DNA from: Croceifilum oryzae
GTDB taxonomy: Bacteria > Bacillota > Bacilli > Thermoactinomycetales > Thermoactinomycetaceae
DNA length: 64,000 nt
Assembly: GCF_030814315.1 (NCBI RefSeq)
Contig: NZ_JAUSUV010000001.1
Location: forward strand, 62,001-126,000
Reading direction: 5' to 3'
Each line of letters begins with the position of its first letter. Position 1 is the first letter of the stretch. Under the pieces are notes generated by a model. It made no database searches and was not told where the DNA came from. It was given only the letters and a program-made list of their open reading frames with translations. Below, piece by piece: positions 1 to 9,720 of this stretch. A program made the position numbers and the translations under genes.

Positions 1-78
1 CTTGATCATTACGCTCATATAATCTAGTTCGCACAAGTTTTGGACAACGTATGACAGAGAGTATATACCCATGTTAAC

Positions 79-108
79 TTGACATGATGAAAGTTCTGGT
101 GATATAGT
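79..108 (+). promoter_or_regulatory. sigma-A promoter of the cold-shock gene
   Basis: TTGACA at 79-84 and TATAGT at 103-108 are separated by 18 bases. This would give a leader of roughly 50 bases before the cold-shock gene, shorter than the long cspA leader of E. coli. No other gene lies upstream in the window. Confidence 0.7.
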
Positions 109-166
109 TTAATCGCAAAGATGTAACTCTTCTGCAATATTTTTTAACCAAGAAGGAAGTGTTTTC

Positions 167-364
167 ATGCAAGGCAAAGTAAAATGGTTTAACGCTGATA
201 AAGGCTATGGCTTCATCGAGCGCGAAGGCGGAGACGACGTATTCGTACATTTCACCGCAATTCAAACCGACGGATTCAAAACCCTTGAAGAAGGTCAAAC
301 AGTAGAATTCGAAATCGTTGATGGCCCACGTGGACCACAAGCGGCAAACGTAGTAAGAGCTTAA
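167..364 (+). CDS. cspA: cold-shock protein, CspA/CspB family
   Basis: This 65-residue single cold-shock domain binds single-stranded RNA and DNA and acts as an RNA chaperone in the cytoplasm. The RNP1 motif (KGYGFIE) and RNP2 motif (VFVHF) are both intact, and the length is typical of the family. The Shine-Dalgarno AAGAAGG lies just before the ATG. It has its own promoter and a strong terminator 46 bases after the stop, so it is monocistronic. Which of the usual several csp paralogues it is cannot be told from the sequence. Confidence 0.96.
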   Translation: MQGKVKWFNADKGYGFIEREGGDDVFVHFTAIQTDGFKTLEEGQTVEFEIVDGPRGPQAANVVRA

Positions 365-410
365 TTGGCTTTTTCGAGGACTTCTTCAAGTCTAATACTA
401 AGCTAGTCCA

Positions 411-440
411 CTCCCTATGCCTATTGGCTAGGGAGTTTTC
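411..440 (+). terminator. rho-independent terminator of the cold-shock gene
   Basis: CTCCCTA (411-417) pairs with TAGGGAG (429-435) and is followed by TTTTC. Confidence 0.85.
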
Positions 441-466
441 TATTTATCTAGGGGAGGGCGTAGCAA

Positions 467-1363
467 ATGAATCTTACATGGAAGAGAGCCTCTGAGTTGT
501 CCGTCGATCAACTCCTCCAAGTGTGGAATCAAAGCTTTGAAGGCTATTTTGTAGATATGACGATGACGGCTAGTCAGTTAGAGGCTAGATTCGTACGCGA
601 TCAAATCTCGTTAGATCATTCGATCGTTGGTTATGCGAACTCGGAGCCGGTAGGGCTGGTACTAAATGCTCTTCAGATGATAAAAAGTCAGAAGATTTCA
701 TGGAATGGCGGTACTGCTGTTATGCCTAAATATCGGAATCAGAAGTTGGGGCATCTTTTTATGGAGCGGGTTTTAGAGATCTATCAGGAACAAGGTGTTC
801 AGACTGCGTATTTAGAGGCATTTGCAGAAAATGCCCCCGCTATCCGGCTCTATGAGAAGATGGGCTATCAAGCAATAGATCGTCTTTGTTTCTACAGCTT
901 GCGGACAGAGGGATCTTGGGCAGGGTCTATCCGGGGCTTACCGGATTGGATGGTTCGATCTGTGAGTCCAGAGGAAGTGAGTAAGCTTTCGTTTTATCAG
1001 CATTTTGCTCCTTGGCAAACACAGTGGGATCATATACCGGAAGCAAAAGGAATGATCCTTGAACATCCTGAGTACGGTCCCATTTCATATGCTCTTTATC
1101 GATTGACGAGAGAGGAAGAGAAAGCTCAAACGGTGGTGACTCTGTATCAAGTAGGATTTGCTACCGAATTCCAAATGAATCCTGAGGCAAATGAGCAATT
1201 GATTCATCATCTATTTGCCACACATCAGGATGCATTCTTACTGTATACAACCGTTAATTTATCAATGAAAAATCAAGTGTTCCTACATATGTTAGAGCAG
1301 TATGGTTTTGAAAAATCAATTGAACAAGTGTTTATGAAGAAAGACTTTCTTGGAACCAATTGA
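467..1363 (+). CDS. GNAT-family N-acetyltransferase, probably two GNAT domains
   Basis: A 298-residue protein. The N-terminal half (about 1-150) is a GNAT acetyl-CoA-dependent acyltransferase fold with the acetyl-CoA loop seen as MPKYRNQKLG (about 86-95) and the late motif AENAPAIRLYEKMGY (about 119-133). The C-terminal half has weaker GNAT-like features, ending in a QYGFEK segment, and may be a degenerate second domain. Substrate is unknown. A GGGGAGGG Shine-Dalgarno lies 7 to 9 bases before the ATG. The gene stands alone between the csp terminator and hpf, so context gives no clue to its target. Confidence 0.85.
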   Translation: MNLTWKRASELSVDQLLQVWNQSFEGYFVDMTMTASQLEARFVRDQISLDHSIVGYANSEPVGLVLNALQMIKSQKISWNGGTAVMPKYRNQKLGHLFMERVLEIYQEQGVQTAYLEAFAENAPAIRLYEKMGYQAIDRLCFYSLRTEGSWAGSIRGLPDWMVRSVSPEEVSKLSFYQHFAPWQTQWDHIPEAKGMILEHPEYGPISYALYRLTREEEKAQTVVTLYQVGFATEFQMNPEANEQLIHHLFATHQDAFLLYTTVNLSMKNQVFLHMLEQYGFEKSIEQVFMKKDFLGTN

Positions 1364-1494
1364 TTGATTATCATCGTTTCCTTTTTTTCAAGCCTTATTG
1401 GGATAATTTAACTTCCTTTTTTCGTAAAGATTTAGGAGGAATTTTTTCTGTGAATGGGTAATAGATAGATATAAAGCGGAAGGAGGATTCAATT

Positions 1495-2082
1495 ATGGAT
1501 TATATCGTCCGTGGCAATAATGTTGTGGTGACAGATGCACTAAGAGAGTACGTCGAAAAGCGTTTAGCAAAACTGGAGCGTTACCTCATAAGTAATGATA
1601 CTTCTGAGGCGCATGTATCGTTAACTGTACAAGGCAGCAAAGATCAACACAAGGTGGAAGTAACGATTCCGTTTCCAGGGTTACTTCTTCGAGCCGAAGA
1701 TCAAGGTGAGGATATGTATGCATCGATTGATCTTGTGGTAGAGAAGCTAGAACGTCAGGTTCGTAAGTACAAAACCCGAATTCATCGCAAAGCCCGTCAG
1801 GAAGGTAGTCTCCGTTCGCAATATATGGAAGAAGCTTTAGCCGCTTACTCAGCTATCGCGGCAACAGCAGTGGAAGAAGAGTGGGATTCTAGTTCCCCCT
1901 CCGATGTCGAGATCGTCCGCACGAAGCGTTTTCAGTTTAAACCAATGGGGATGGACGAAGCCGTGTTACAAATGGACATGCTAAGTCATAACTTCTTTGT
2001 CTTTGAAAATGCTGAGACAGACGAGGTAAATGTGGTTTATCGCAGAAAAGATGGTAAGTATGGACTCATTACTCCAGAGTAA
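1495..2082 (+). CDS. hpf: long-form ribosome hibernation-promoting factor
   Basis: A 195-residue long HPF (YvyD type). The N-terminal domain (about 1-100) is the ribosome-binding S30AE fold, starting MDYIVRGNNVVVTDALREYVEKRL. The C-terminal domain (about 135-195) is the dimerisation domain, with EIVRTKRFQFKPMGMDEAVLQM and the VVYRRKDGKYGLI end. Long HPF joins two 70S ribosomes into inactive 100S dimers in stationary phase. The Shine-Dalgarno GGAAGGAGG precedes the ATG. In Bacillus hpf sits just before secA; here two sugar genes lie between. A strong terminator follows. I looked for a sigma-B or sigma-H promoter upstream and could not support one. Confidence 0.97.
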   Translation: MDYIVRGNNVVVTDALREYVEKRLAKLERYLISNDTSEAHVSLTVQGSKDQHKVEVTIPFPGLLLRAEDQGEDMYASIDLVVEKLERQVRKYKTRIHRKARQEGSLRSQYMEEALAAYSAIAATAVEEEWDSSSPSDVEIVRTKRFQFKPMGMDEAVLQMDMLSHNFFVFENAETDEVNVVYRRKDGKYGLITPE

Positions 2083-2121
2083 GATGCTGGAAAATGAATT
2101 GATGATATATGAATGAATGGT

Positions 2122-2170
2122 AAACAGACTAAAGGCTAATGGGGTTACTCATCAGCCTTTAGTCTGTTTT
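2122..2170 (+). terminator. terminator of hpf
   Basis: AAACAGACTAAAGGCT (2122-2137) pairs with AGCCTTTAGTCTGTTT (2154-2169); the 3' arm ends in a T-run. Confidence 0.9.
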
Positions 2171-2262
2171 ATGTCAGATTAGTCTGGATGGTTTAGAGTG
2201 GAATGGGTTCTGTGTTAAGATAGGCATCATACACTATGCCCTAGGTCGTTGGAGGAATGATG

Positions 2263-3327
2263 ATGAAAGTCGTAACAGTGGTGGGAGCTCGTCCGCAATT
2301 TGTAAAAGCAGCTCCAGTATCACGAGCAATCCGTTCGCGTGGACAAGAAGTTCTTGTGCACACAGGACAACACTATGATCAATCGATGTCGGATATTTTC
2401 TTTGAAGAACTGCAAATTCCTCATCCTGAATACCATTTGCATGTCGGTTCCAAATCGCACGGTGCACAAACAGGAGAGATGTTAACAAGAGTTGAAGAAG
2501 TGTTGCTGAAAGAGAAACCTGACGCACTACTCGTATATGGAGATACCAATTCTACTCTTGCGGGAGCTCTTGCCGCGGCGAAACTACATATTCCAGTAGC
2601 ACATGTAGAAGCGGGACTTAGAAGTTTTAACCGCCGCATGCCTGAAGAGGTAAACCGTGTACTAACGGACCATGTATCTCACTGGCTATTTTGTCCGACT
2701 GAGACGGCTGTGAGGCATTTATCCTCTGAAGGAGTGACCAAAGGAGTTTCTCTTGTTGGGGATGTCATGCTAGATGTGGTGAATTTTAATCGTACCTTAG
2801 CAGAGAAACGATCCCAGATACTAGATGAATGTCGGATTACGTCTAAATCGTATATTTTGGTTACCTTGCATCGTGCAGAAAATACTGATGATCCGGCTCG
2901 TCTAGGAGCGATCGTGTCCGCATTGAACGAGCTACCTATGACTACGATTCTCCCTCTACATCCGCGTACCGTTGGGAAGTTAGAGCAGTTCGGCTTACAG
3001 ATTACGAACCCTAACGTGCGGGTGATTCCGCCTGTGGGTTACTTAGACATGTTGCAGTTAGAGGTGCATGCGAGTAAGATCCTAACCGATTCGGGTGGCG
3101 TACAGAAGGAAGCTTTTTTTGCACAAGTTCCTTGTATTACGATGCGCGATGAGACCGAGTGGACAGAGACAGTAGAGCTTGGAACCAATGTATTAGTTGG
3201 AGCCAATACTGCACAGATTCTTGAGATGGTGGAGCGGTTTACAGTCGATTTCTCAGAGGTGCCAGCCGCATTTGGAGATGGGACAACCGCTACACAGATC
3301 GTGGACATCTTAGAAAAAGAACTGTGA
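2263..3327 (+). CDS. mnaA: UDP-N-acetylglucosamine 2-epimerase (non-hydrolysing)
   Basis: Interconverts UDP-GlcNAc and UDP-ManNAc, the precursor of ManNAc in teichoic-acid linkage units and capsular sugars. The 354-residue protein has the family N-terminus VVTVVGARPQFVKAAP, the catalytic-region motifs VYGDTNSTLAGALAA and VAHVEAGLRSF, the HRAEN segment and the SGGVQKEAFF UDP-binding loop. Three ATGs follow GGAGG at 2257, 2260 and 2263; 2263 gives the best spacing (7 bases). The glycosyltransferase gene follows after 44 bases with no terminator, so the two are probably co-transcribed. Confidence 0.95.
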   Translation: MKVVTVVGARPQFVKAAPVSRAIRSRGQEVLVHTGQHYDQSMSDIFFEELQIPHPEYHLHVGSKSHGAQTGEMLTRVEEVLLKEKPDALLVYGDTNSTLAGALAAAKLHIPVAHVEAGLRSFNRRMPEEVNRVLTDHVSHWLFCPTETAVRHLSSEGVTKGVSLVGDVMLDVVNFNRTLAEKRSQILDECRITSKSYILVTLHRAENTDDPARLGAIVSALNELPMTTILPLHPRTVGKLEQFGLQITNPNVRVIPPVGYLDMLQLEVHASKILTDSGGVQKEAFFAQVPCITMRDETEWTETVELGTNVLVGANTAQILEMVERFTVDFSEVPAAFGDGTTATQIVDILEKEL

Positions 3328-3371
3328 TGAGAGATGAATGATTTTGTTATTACAAGGAAGTGTGAAGAGCG

Positions 3372-4598
3372 ATGAAGATTTGGTTGGCTAATCACTATGC
3401 TGTTCCTCCAAATATTGCGGGGATTACTAGGCACTATGAGCTAGCAAAAGAATGGGCGGAAGAAGAGGGAGCAGAAGTGGATCTGTGGATGTCTCGCTTC
3501 GTCCATCCTCGCCGTAGTTGGGTAACAGAAGAAGAGAAACAGGCGATCCCTCCTGTAAAAGGGTTGCGCTTAAATTGGCTATGGTCGTTTCCGCATAAGG
3601 TAAACGATTTTCGTAGAATGATTAACATGGCAAGCTTTGCGGTCGTGTTTTTCTTGCAGGGTTTGTTTAAGAAGCGTCCAGACGTGTTGATTGCTTCCTC
3701 GCCACATCTCTTCCTCGCCTTTTCAGGGTGGATGTTAGCGGCAATCAAGCGCGTTCCGTTTGTGTTTGAAGTCCGGGATCTCTGGCCAGATTCCCTGATC
3801 AAGATGGGCGGGCTTACTAATAAACATATTATTCGAATCTTGACTTGGATGGAGAATCATCTGTATCGAAAAGCGGACCAGATTATCGTTCTTACCGATC
3901 ATCAACGTACGTTTATCACGGATCGGGGAATTGATCCAAGCAAGATTGAACTGATTCCCAACGGAGTGGTACTCGGTTCATGGGAGCCTACACTGGAGAC
4001 AAGAGATGAGTTCCGCAAGCGGATGGGAATTCCAGAAAATGAGTTTTTGGCTGTCTATACGGGGGCACATGGACCAGCAAACGCTTTGGAGTATGTAGTG
4101 CGCGCAGGACAATATCTGGAACCAGGAACGTCGATTGTACTGATCGGGGATGGTCCTGAAAAAGAGAAATTGGTTCGTCTTCGTGAGGAATTAGGATTAG
4201 CGAATGTTCATCTACTGGATCCTGTTGCGAAGTCAGAGATCTTTGATTACACGTATGCGGCCGATTGTGGAATCATTTCCCTAGCTGATAACGAAGTGTT
4301 TCGCGGTGCGCGTCCAAACAAATTATTTGACTATACGTTTTTAGGAAAACCTATTGTATCAACGGTAGATGGAGAAGTCCGCGAGATTGTGGAGAAGAAT
4401 GAAGTGGGGATTTTTGCTGGTGCGGAAAATCCGGAAGGGCTAGCAGCCGCCATTGGCCAGGTACGGCAATATTCGGAAGAGAAAAAAGCGCAGATTGCCG
4501 CAAATGGTCTCGATTATATTGACCGTGAAGGAGATCGTAAGAAGCTTGCTCATGCGTTTTACTTGCGTTTGAAAAAATTGGTATCGAAAGAGAAGTAA
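3372..4598 (+). CDS. glycosyltransferase family 4 (WbuB-like)
   Basis: A 408-residue GT4 enzyme with two Rossmann domains (GT-B fold). The N-terminal acceptor part has GITRHYELAKEW and VFEVRDLWPDS, typical of WbuB/FucNAc-transferase-like proteins. The C-terminal nucleotide-sugar part has VYTGAHGPANALE, VLIGDGPEKEKL and the RPNKLFDY block. It probably adds an N-acetylated sugar to a cell-surface glycan or lipid carrier. It sits directly after mnaA, so UDP-ManNAc or a derivative is a reasonable donor guess; the sequence does not settle it. Confidence 0.88.
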   Translation: MKIWLANHYAVPPNIAGITRHYELAKEWAEEEGAEVDLWMSRFVHPRRSWVTEEEKQAIPPVKGLRLNWLWSFPHKVNDFRRMINMASFAVVFFLQGLFKKRPDVLIASSPHLFLAFSGWMLAAIKRVPFVFEVRDLWPDSLIKMGGLTNKHIIRILTWMENHLYRKADQIIVLTDHQRTFITDRGIDPSKIELIPNGVVLGSWEPTLETRDEFRKRMGIPENEFLAVYTGAHGPANALEYVVRAGQYLEPGTSIVLIGDGPEKEKLVRLREELGLANVHLLDPVAKSEIFDYTYAADCGIISLADNEVFRGARPNKLFDYTFLGKPIVSTVDGEVREIVEKNEVGIFAGAENPEGLAAAIGQVRQYSEEKKAQIAANGLDYIDREGDRKKLAHAFYLRLKKLVSKEK

Positions 4599-4627
4599 GA
4601 GTTACCCATACAAGGGTCATGGTGGAA

Positions 4628-4686
4628 GATTCATAGAGAGAAAGGGGAGTTGAACGTTTTTCGGCATCTGTTCTCTCTATCGAATC
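4628..4686 (+). other. inverted repeat between the glycosyltransferase and secA
   Basis: GATTCATAGAGAGAA (4628-4642) faces TTCTCTCTAT-C-GAATC (4671-4686). There is no immediate T-run, although T-rich sequence follows (4697-4718). It may be a weak terminator for the upstream genes or part of the secA leader; I cannot decide. Confidence 0.45.
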
Positions 4687-4813
4687 ATCCGGATGGTTTT
4701 CTTTCTGTTTTCTGTTTTGTTAAAGGATTAAAGTGAAAAACAGTATGTTATTTGATAGAATAAATAATAGTATGTTGAAAACGGTATGAGACTACCTCTT
4801 GGAGGGTGTTTAA

Positions 4814-7354
4814 ATGATTAAAGCGCTGAAGAAGTTTTTAGATCCGACTGAACGACAATTGAAAAAGTATTTTCAGCTTGCTAAGCAGGTTGATGCGTTG
4901 GAAGAACAGATGATTGCATTAAGTGATGAAGCATTGCAAGCCAAAACGGGAGAATTCCAAAAACGTTACCAAGACGGGGAAACGTTAGATGACCTTTTGG
5001 TAGAAGCGTTTGCTGTTATGCGTGAAGCAGGAAAACGTGTGCTGGGCATGCGTCACTTTGAGGTGCAATTAATCGGTGGAATGGTGATTCACAACGGTGA
5101 TATCGCAGAGATGAAGACGGGGGAAGGAAAAACCTTAGTGTCTACTCTACCTGCATATCTCAATGCGATTTCAGGCAAAGGCGTTCATATCATTACGGTG
5201 AACGATTACCTGGCCCAACGTGACAAAGAGTGGATGGGTCAAGTGTTTGAGTTCCTCGGGTTAACAGTTGGGCTCAATCTGCCATTTATGTCGCCAGAAG
5301 AGAAGCGAGAGGCTTATGCCGCTGATATCACATTTGGTACGAATAATGAGTTCGGCTTTGACTACCTGCGTGACAATATGGTAACGGATGTTGATAGTTT
5401 ATCGCAACGCGAATTAAATTTCGCAATTGTCGATGAGGTTGACAGTATTTTAGTCGATGAAGCTCGAACTCCGCTTATTATTAGTGGGCAAGCAGCGAAA
5501 GCGACTGATTTGTACTATACTGCGGACCAGATTATCAAACGTCTACGCGATGAAGAAGATTATTCAATTGATATTAAGACGAAGCAAGTGGCATTAACGG
5601 ATGATGGGGTTAAGAAAGTAGAGTCTTTCTTAGGTGTTGAAAATTTATTTGATATGAAGCACATTACCCTAAATCACCATGTGCAACAGGCATTAAAAGC
5701 CCATGTGATCATGAAGTGTGACCAAGATTATGTCGTTACCGAAGAGGGCGAAGTGGTCATCGTTGACGAATTCACAGGACGTTTGATGCAAGGTCGTCGT
5801 TATAGTGATGGTTTACATCAAGCGATCGAGGCGAAAGAGGGTCTAGAAGTACAGAGAGAGAGCATGACCCTAGCAACGATTACGCTACAAAACTATTTCC
5901 GGATGTACGATAAGTTGGGTGGCATGACGGGTACTGCGAAGACAGAGGAAGAGGAGTTCCGTAAGATTTACAACATGGATGTCTTACAAATTCCTACCAA
6001 CCGTCCGATGATTCGTGACGATAAAAATGATGTACTCTATAAGACAGAAGAGGCGAAGTTCCGTGCCGTTGTGGAGGAAATCGCAGTAAGTCATCAAACA
6101 GGGCGACCTGTATTGGTGGGAACGGTATCGATTGAGAACTCCGAGAAGCTTTCTCGTCTTCTGAAGAAACGTGGCATCGCTCATCAAGTACTTAATGCGA
6201 AAAACCATGCTCAAGAGGCTGAGATTGTAGCACAAGCAGGTCAAATGGGCGCTGTTACGATTGCGACTAATATGGCTGGTCGTGGTACCGATATCAAGCT
6301 GGGCGAAGGTGTAGGCGAGTTAGGTGGCCTTCACATTATTGGTACAGAACGTCATGAAAGCCGTCGGATTGATAATCAGCTCCGTGGTCGTTCAGGTCGT
6401 CAGGGAGATCCAGGTACCTCTCAATTCTTCCTTTCGTTCTCTGATGATTTAATGCGTCGTTTCGGTTCTGAGCGAATCGAAGGCTTGATGGATCGTCTGG
6501 GCATGGATGAAGACCAACCGATTGAAGGTGGCATGTTTAGCCGTGCTGTAGAGAATGCACAGAAAAAGGTGGAAGGAAATAACTTCGATACACGTCGTTG
6601 GGTCTTGCAATACGACGATGTGATGAACCAACAACGGGGTATTATCTACACGCAACGGAAAGATATTTTAACTTCTACTGATCTGCAAGATGTCGTGCTT
6701 AACATGATTAAGGCTGATATTGAGCGGGTGGTTAGTATCCATACTGCCGATAGTGATGAGGATGAATGGGATCTAGATGCAATTGTCGACTATGCACATA
6801 GTAACTTGCTTCCAGATGACACATTGGATGATGACGATCTGGAGCATAAAACTCCACAAGAAATCATCGACATTCTCTCTGAAGAGGTAGAGAAGTTCTA
6901 TCAGCAACGTGTGGAAGAGATCGGTCATGATCGTTTCCTAGAGTTTTCAAAGGTGGTAATCCTGCGCACAGTAGACCGCAAATGGATGGATCACATTGAT
7001 GCGATGGAGCAATTGCGTCAAGGGATTCACCTTCGTGCCTATGGCCAAGATAATCCACTTCGTAGCTATCAAATGGAAGGCTTCGCCATGTTTGAAGCGC
7101 TCACAGCTGAGATCCAAGAAGAAGTGGCGAAGTATATGATGAAAACCGTCATCGAAGAAGATGAAGTCATTGAAGTAGAGCCAAACGAAATCGTCGTGAA
7201 TGCTCAAGCCGTTTCGGGTGACGACACCGAACGCTCTAAAGAAGCCAAAAAGAAGCGCCCTGTCCGCAATATGGAAAAAACAGGACGTAACGACCTTTGC
7301 CCGTGTGGAAGCGGCAAAAAATACAAACAGTGCTGTATGAAAAAGTCACAGTAA
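4814..7354 (+). CDS. secA: preprotein translocase ATPase SecA
   Basis: An 846-residue cytoplasmic/membrane motor that pushes unfolded preproteins through SecYEG using ATP. The Walker A motif (MKTGEGKTL) is at about residue 100, the Walker B/DEAD-type motif ([17 protein letters not shown]) at about 208, and the second nucleotide-binding motif ([11 protein letters not shown]) at about 485. The C-terminal SEC-C zinc motif [13 protein letters not shown] binds zinc and SecB or ribosomes. Length is normal. The Shine-Dalgarno GGAGGG precedes the ATG. prfB follows, as in most Bacillales. Confidence 0.99.
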   Translation: MIKALKKFLDPTERQLKKYFQLAKQVDALEEQMIALSDEALQAKTGEFQKRYQDGETLDDLLVEAFAVMREAGKRVLGMRHFEVQLIGGMVIHNGDIAEMKTGEGKTLVSTLPAYLNAISGKGVHIITVNDYLAQRDKEWMGQVFEFLGLTVGLNLPFMSPEEKREAYAADITFGTNNEFGFDYLRDNMVTDVDSLSQRELNFAIVDEVDSILVDEARTPLIISGQAAKATDLYYTADQIIKRLRDEEDYSIDIKTKQVALTDDGVKKVESFLGVENLFDMKHITLNHHVQQALKAHVIMKCDQDYVVTEEGEVVIVDEFTGRLMQGRRYSDGLHQAIEAKEGLEVQRESMTLATITLQNYFRMYDKLGGMTGTAKTEEEEFRKIYNMDVLQIPTNRPMIRDDKNDVLYKTEEAKFRAVVEEIAVSHQTGRPVLVGTVSIENSEKLSRLLKKRGIAHQVLNAKNHAQEAEIVAQAGQMGAVTIATNMAGRGTDIKLGEGVGELGGLHIIGTERHESRRIDNQLRGRSGRQGDPGTSQFFLSFSDDLMRRFGSERIEGLMDRLGMDEDQPIEGGMFSRAVENAQKKVEGNNFDTRRWVLQYDDVMNQQRGIIYTQRKDILTSTDLQDVVLNMIKADIERVVSIHTADSDEDEWDLDAIVDYAHSNLLPDDTLDDDDLEHKTPQEIIDILSEEVEKFYQQRVEEIGHDRFLEFSKVVILRTVDRKWMDHIDAMEQLRQGIHLRAYGQDNPLRSYQMEGFAMFEALTAEIQEEVAKYMMKTVIEEDEVIEVEPNEIVVNAQAVSGDDTERSKEAKKKRPVRNMEKTGRNDLCPCGSGKKYKQCCMKKSQ

Positions 7355-7371
7355 CTCATAACCAACAGGAG

Positions 7372-7399
7372 AAGGTAGCCCCACGTGCTACCTTTTTCT
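7372..7399 (+). terminator. terminator of secA
   Basis: AAGGTAGC (7372-7379) pairs with GCTACCTT (7387-7394), followed by a T-run. A TATAAT at 7440-7445 downstream may be the -10 of prfB, but no good -35 is visible. Confidence 0.85.
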
Positions 7400-7542
7400 C
7401 CATCCTATTTGAATCGTGGGTTTCCTTACTCGTATACGTTATAATGGGAATACATGTCCCGGAACAATCTAGTATTGCTTAAGCACCAGCTCTAGAGCAA
7501 ACTAAAAGAAACAACTATATACACGCATAAGAGGTGAGAGCT

Positions 7543-8644
7543 TTGGATCTATCAGAAATCAGACACGAGCTCCAGAATACAGCCAAGCGACTGGCGGACA
7601 TTCGGGGGTCTCTTTGACTTAGACCAGAAAAAAGCAAGGCTACAAGAACTCGAAACACAAATGACAGACGCTACTTTTTGGAATGACCAACAGGCAGCTC
7701 AAAAAGTAATCGATGAGATGAAATCATTGAAGGAACAAGTGGAACAAATCACATCCCTCGATGAAGCACTTGAAGAGCAAAACATGATGTTAGAACTAAT
7801 TATGGAAGAACAAGACGAAGACTTGCTAGAAGAACAGAAGAAAGCAGTGAAGCAACTTGTCAAAGATGTTGATGCCTTTGAGCTTCACATGATGCTGAGT
7901 GAGCCATATGACCGAAATTCAGCTATCTTAGAACTACATCCGGGCGCGGGTGGCACAGAGTCTCAGGACTGGGCTGAGATGTTGTTGCGTATGTATACCC
8001 GTTGGTCCGAACGAAATGGATATAAAGTGGAAACCCTTGATTATTTGCCTGGAGATGAGGCAGGAGTGAAAAGTGTTACCTTACTCATCAAAGGAGTAAA
8101 CGCATACGGCTATCTAAAAGCGGAAAAGGGTGTGCATCGCTTAGTACGGATTAGTCCGTTCGACTCTTCTGGGCGTCGTCACACGTCCTTTGCTTCCTGT
8201 AACGTTATGCCTGAGGTAGATAATGATATTGAAATCGAGATTCGTACAGAAGATCTCAAGATTGACACCTACCGATCTAGTGGAGCAGGCGGGCAGCATG
8301 TAAATACAACGGACTCGGCTGTTCGGATCACACATATTCCTACCAACGTGGTGGTAACTTGTCAATCAGAACGCTCCCAAATTAAGAACCGTGAACGAGC
8401 GATGAAGATCTTGAAAGCGCGTTTGTATGAAAGACAGCTAGAAGAACAACAAAAAGAGATGAACGCCATAAAAGGGGAGCAAGCAGAGATTGGCTGGGGA
8501 AGCCAAATCCGTTCTTATGTATTCCACCCTTACAGCATGGTAAAAGATCATCGTACATTAGTAGAGATGGGGAATGTCCAAGCTGTTATGGATGGCGACA
8601 TTACCTCCTTCATCGAAGGATACCTTCGTAGCAAAATGAAATAA
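7543..8644 (+). CDS. prfB: peptide chain release factor 2, programmed +1 frameshift
   Basis: RF2 recognises UGA and UAA and triggers peptide release. The gene is in two frames. TTG at 7543, after the Shine-Dalgarno GAGGTGAGAG, opens a 24-codon frame (reading [13 protein letters not shown]) that ends at TGA 7615-7617. Reading continues in the +1 frame from GAC at 7616 to the stop at 8644. The joined product is 366 residues, which to my recollection is the length of Bacillus RF2. The GGQ loop (SGAGGQHVN) that catalyses hydrolysis is intact and the codon-recognition region is present. An annotation starting at ATG 7661 would wrongly drop the N-terminus. Confidence 0.97.
7604..7618 (+). promoter_or_regulatory. 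prfB autoregulatory frameshift site
   Basis: The internal Shine-Dalgarno-like GGGGG (7604-7608) lies 3 bases before CTT TGA C (7612-7618). This is the classical layout: the slippery CUU, an in-frame UGA read by RF2 itself, then a shift of one base. Low RF2 favours the shift and so raises RF2. Confidence 0.97.
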
Positions 8645-8654
8645 TGTTAACTTC

Positions 8655-8696
8655 ATCAAAGCGACCGATTTACAATTCGGTCGCTTTGATTTCATT
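8655..8696 (+). terminator. terminator of prfB
   Basis: ATCAAAGCGACCGA (8655-8668) pairs perfectly with TCGGTCGCTTTGAT (8677-8690), followed by TTCATTT. Confidence 0.9.
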
Positions 8697-8781
8697 TCTT
8701 CCAGTGAAATGTTACAATATAGTAGGTTTGCGGTAGATAGACTAAGATGGATGAAAACATTTTCCAATTTTTATATTTTTA

Positions 8782-8807
8782 TGAATGAATAGTTCGTTTT
8801 GTATAAT
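8782..8807 (+). promoter_or_regulatory. possible promoter with FadR-like half-site
   Basis: TATAAT at 8802-8807 is a good -10; no strong -35 is visible. Just upstream, 8782-8791 reads TGAATGAATA, which matches the left half of the B. subtilis FadR (fatty-acid degradation repressor) operator as I remember it; the right half is poor. A GGAGGAG at 8811-8817 has no usable start codon after it. The rest of 8697-8908 holds no recognisable gene. Confidence 0.35.
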
Positions 8808-8908
8808 CAAGGAGGAGAATATAGCTCTTTCTTGAACTAATTGAAAGAACCCTTGTTTGAAAGCGATGAATCAAGCATGATAGTTAAAGGCGGAGAAGGG
8901 TGGATTAT

Positions 8909-9700
8909 ATGATGGAAACATATAAACATTTATTGGTAGAGAAATCAGATGGAACGGTAATGGTCACCTTAAATCGTCCGAAAGTATTAAATGCACTTAA
9001 TGTGGAGTTGTTAGAGGAGTTAGACCAGGTTGTTACTTGGATTCAGCAAGAAGAGTCAGTTCGTGCAGTCATTATAACAGGTGCGGGTGAGAAAGCGTTT
9101 GTAGCAGGAGCAGATATTACAGAGTTGCGTCAGATCGAGACATCGATTGAGGCAGAGCAGAAAGCGTTACGAGGACAAGCCATTTTCCAAAAAATAGAGG
9201 ATCTAACCAAGCCGGTTATCATGGCAATTAATGGATTTGCTCTAGGTGGAGGTTGCGAACTTGCTATGTGTGGGGATATGATACTAGCATCAGATCAAGC
9301 TTCATTTGGACAACCAGAGATTAATCTAGGTGTTATCCCTGGCTATGGAGGCACGCAACGCCTTGCTCGCGCGATTGGACGTAATCATGCCAAATATCTC
9401 TGTATGACGGGAGACCGTATTTCTGCGCAAGAAGCGTATCAATTAGGGCTCGTACAGAAAGTTGTGCCTGCTGCCCAATTAATGGATGAAGCGAAACGTC
9501 TAGCTGACCAGTTGTCGAAACAGGCTCCGCTGGCACTTCATTTTATAAAGAAAGCCATTCATAATGGTGTGGAAGTAGACCTTAAGAATGGTTTGCGTAT
9601 GGAGGCCTCCTATTTCGGACTCACTTTCCACTCGCAGGATCGGATGGAAGGAATGGATGCGTTTATCGAAAAACGTCGTCCTCATTTTAAAGGAAATTAA
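8909..9700 (+). CDS. enoyl-CoA hydratase/isomerase family protein
   Basis: A 263-residue crotonase-fold enzyme. The oxyanion-hole segments are visible: AFVAGADITEL and NGFALGGGCELAM. The first catalytic glutamate position is filled (FGQPEINLG). The position of the second catalytic glutamate of classical hydratases (AxELxxTGDR) reads AKYLCMTGDR, so a tyrosine replaces it. The enzyme may therefore be an isomerase, a hydrolase or a hydratase with altered chemistry rather than a plain beta-oxidation hydratase. GTG 8900 and ATG 8912 are alternative starts; 8909 sits well behind AGAAGGG. The next gene starts 20 bases after the stop. Confidence 0.88.
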   Translation: MMETYKHLLVEKSDGTVMVTLNRPKVLNALNVELLEELDQVVTWIQQEESVRAVIITGAGEKAFVAGADITELRQIETSIEAEQKALRGQAIFQKIEDLTKPVIMAINGFALGGGCELAMCGDMILASDQASFGQPEINLGVIPGYGGTQRLARAIGRNHAKYLCMTGDRISAQEAYQLGLVQKVVPAAQLMDEAKRLADQLSKQAPLALHFIKKAIHNGVEVDLKNGLRMEASYFGLTFHSQDRMEGMDAFIEKRRPHFKGN

Positions 9701-9720
9701 TGATCAATGGAGGTTTCGTT

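Noticed and set aside
1400-1490. Possible sigma-B or sigma-H promoter before hpf (GGAGGAATT, GAAT, GGGTAA)
   Set aside because: Blocks resembling each consensus exist, but the spacings (8 bases before GAAT, no GTTTAA before GGGTAA) do not fit either factor.
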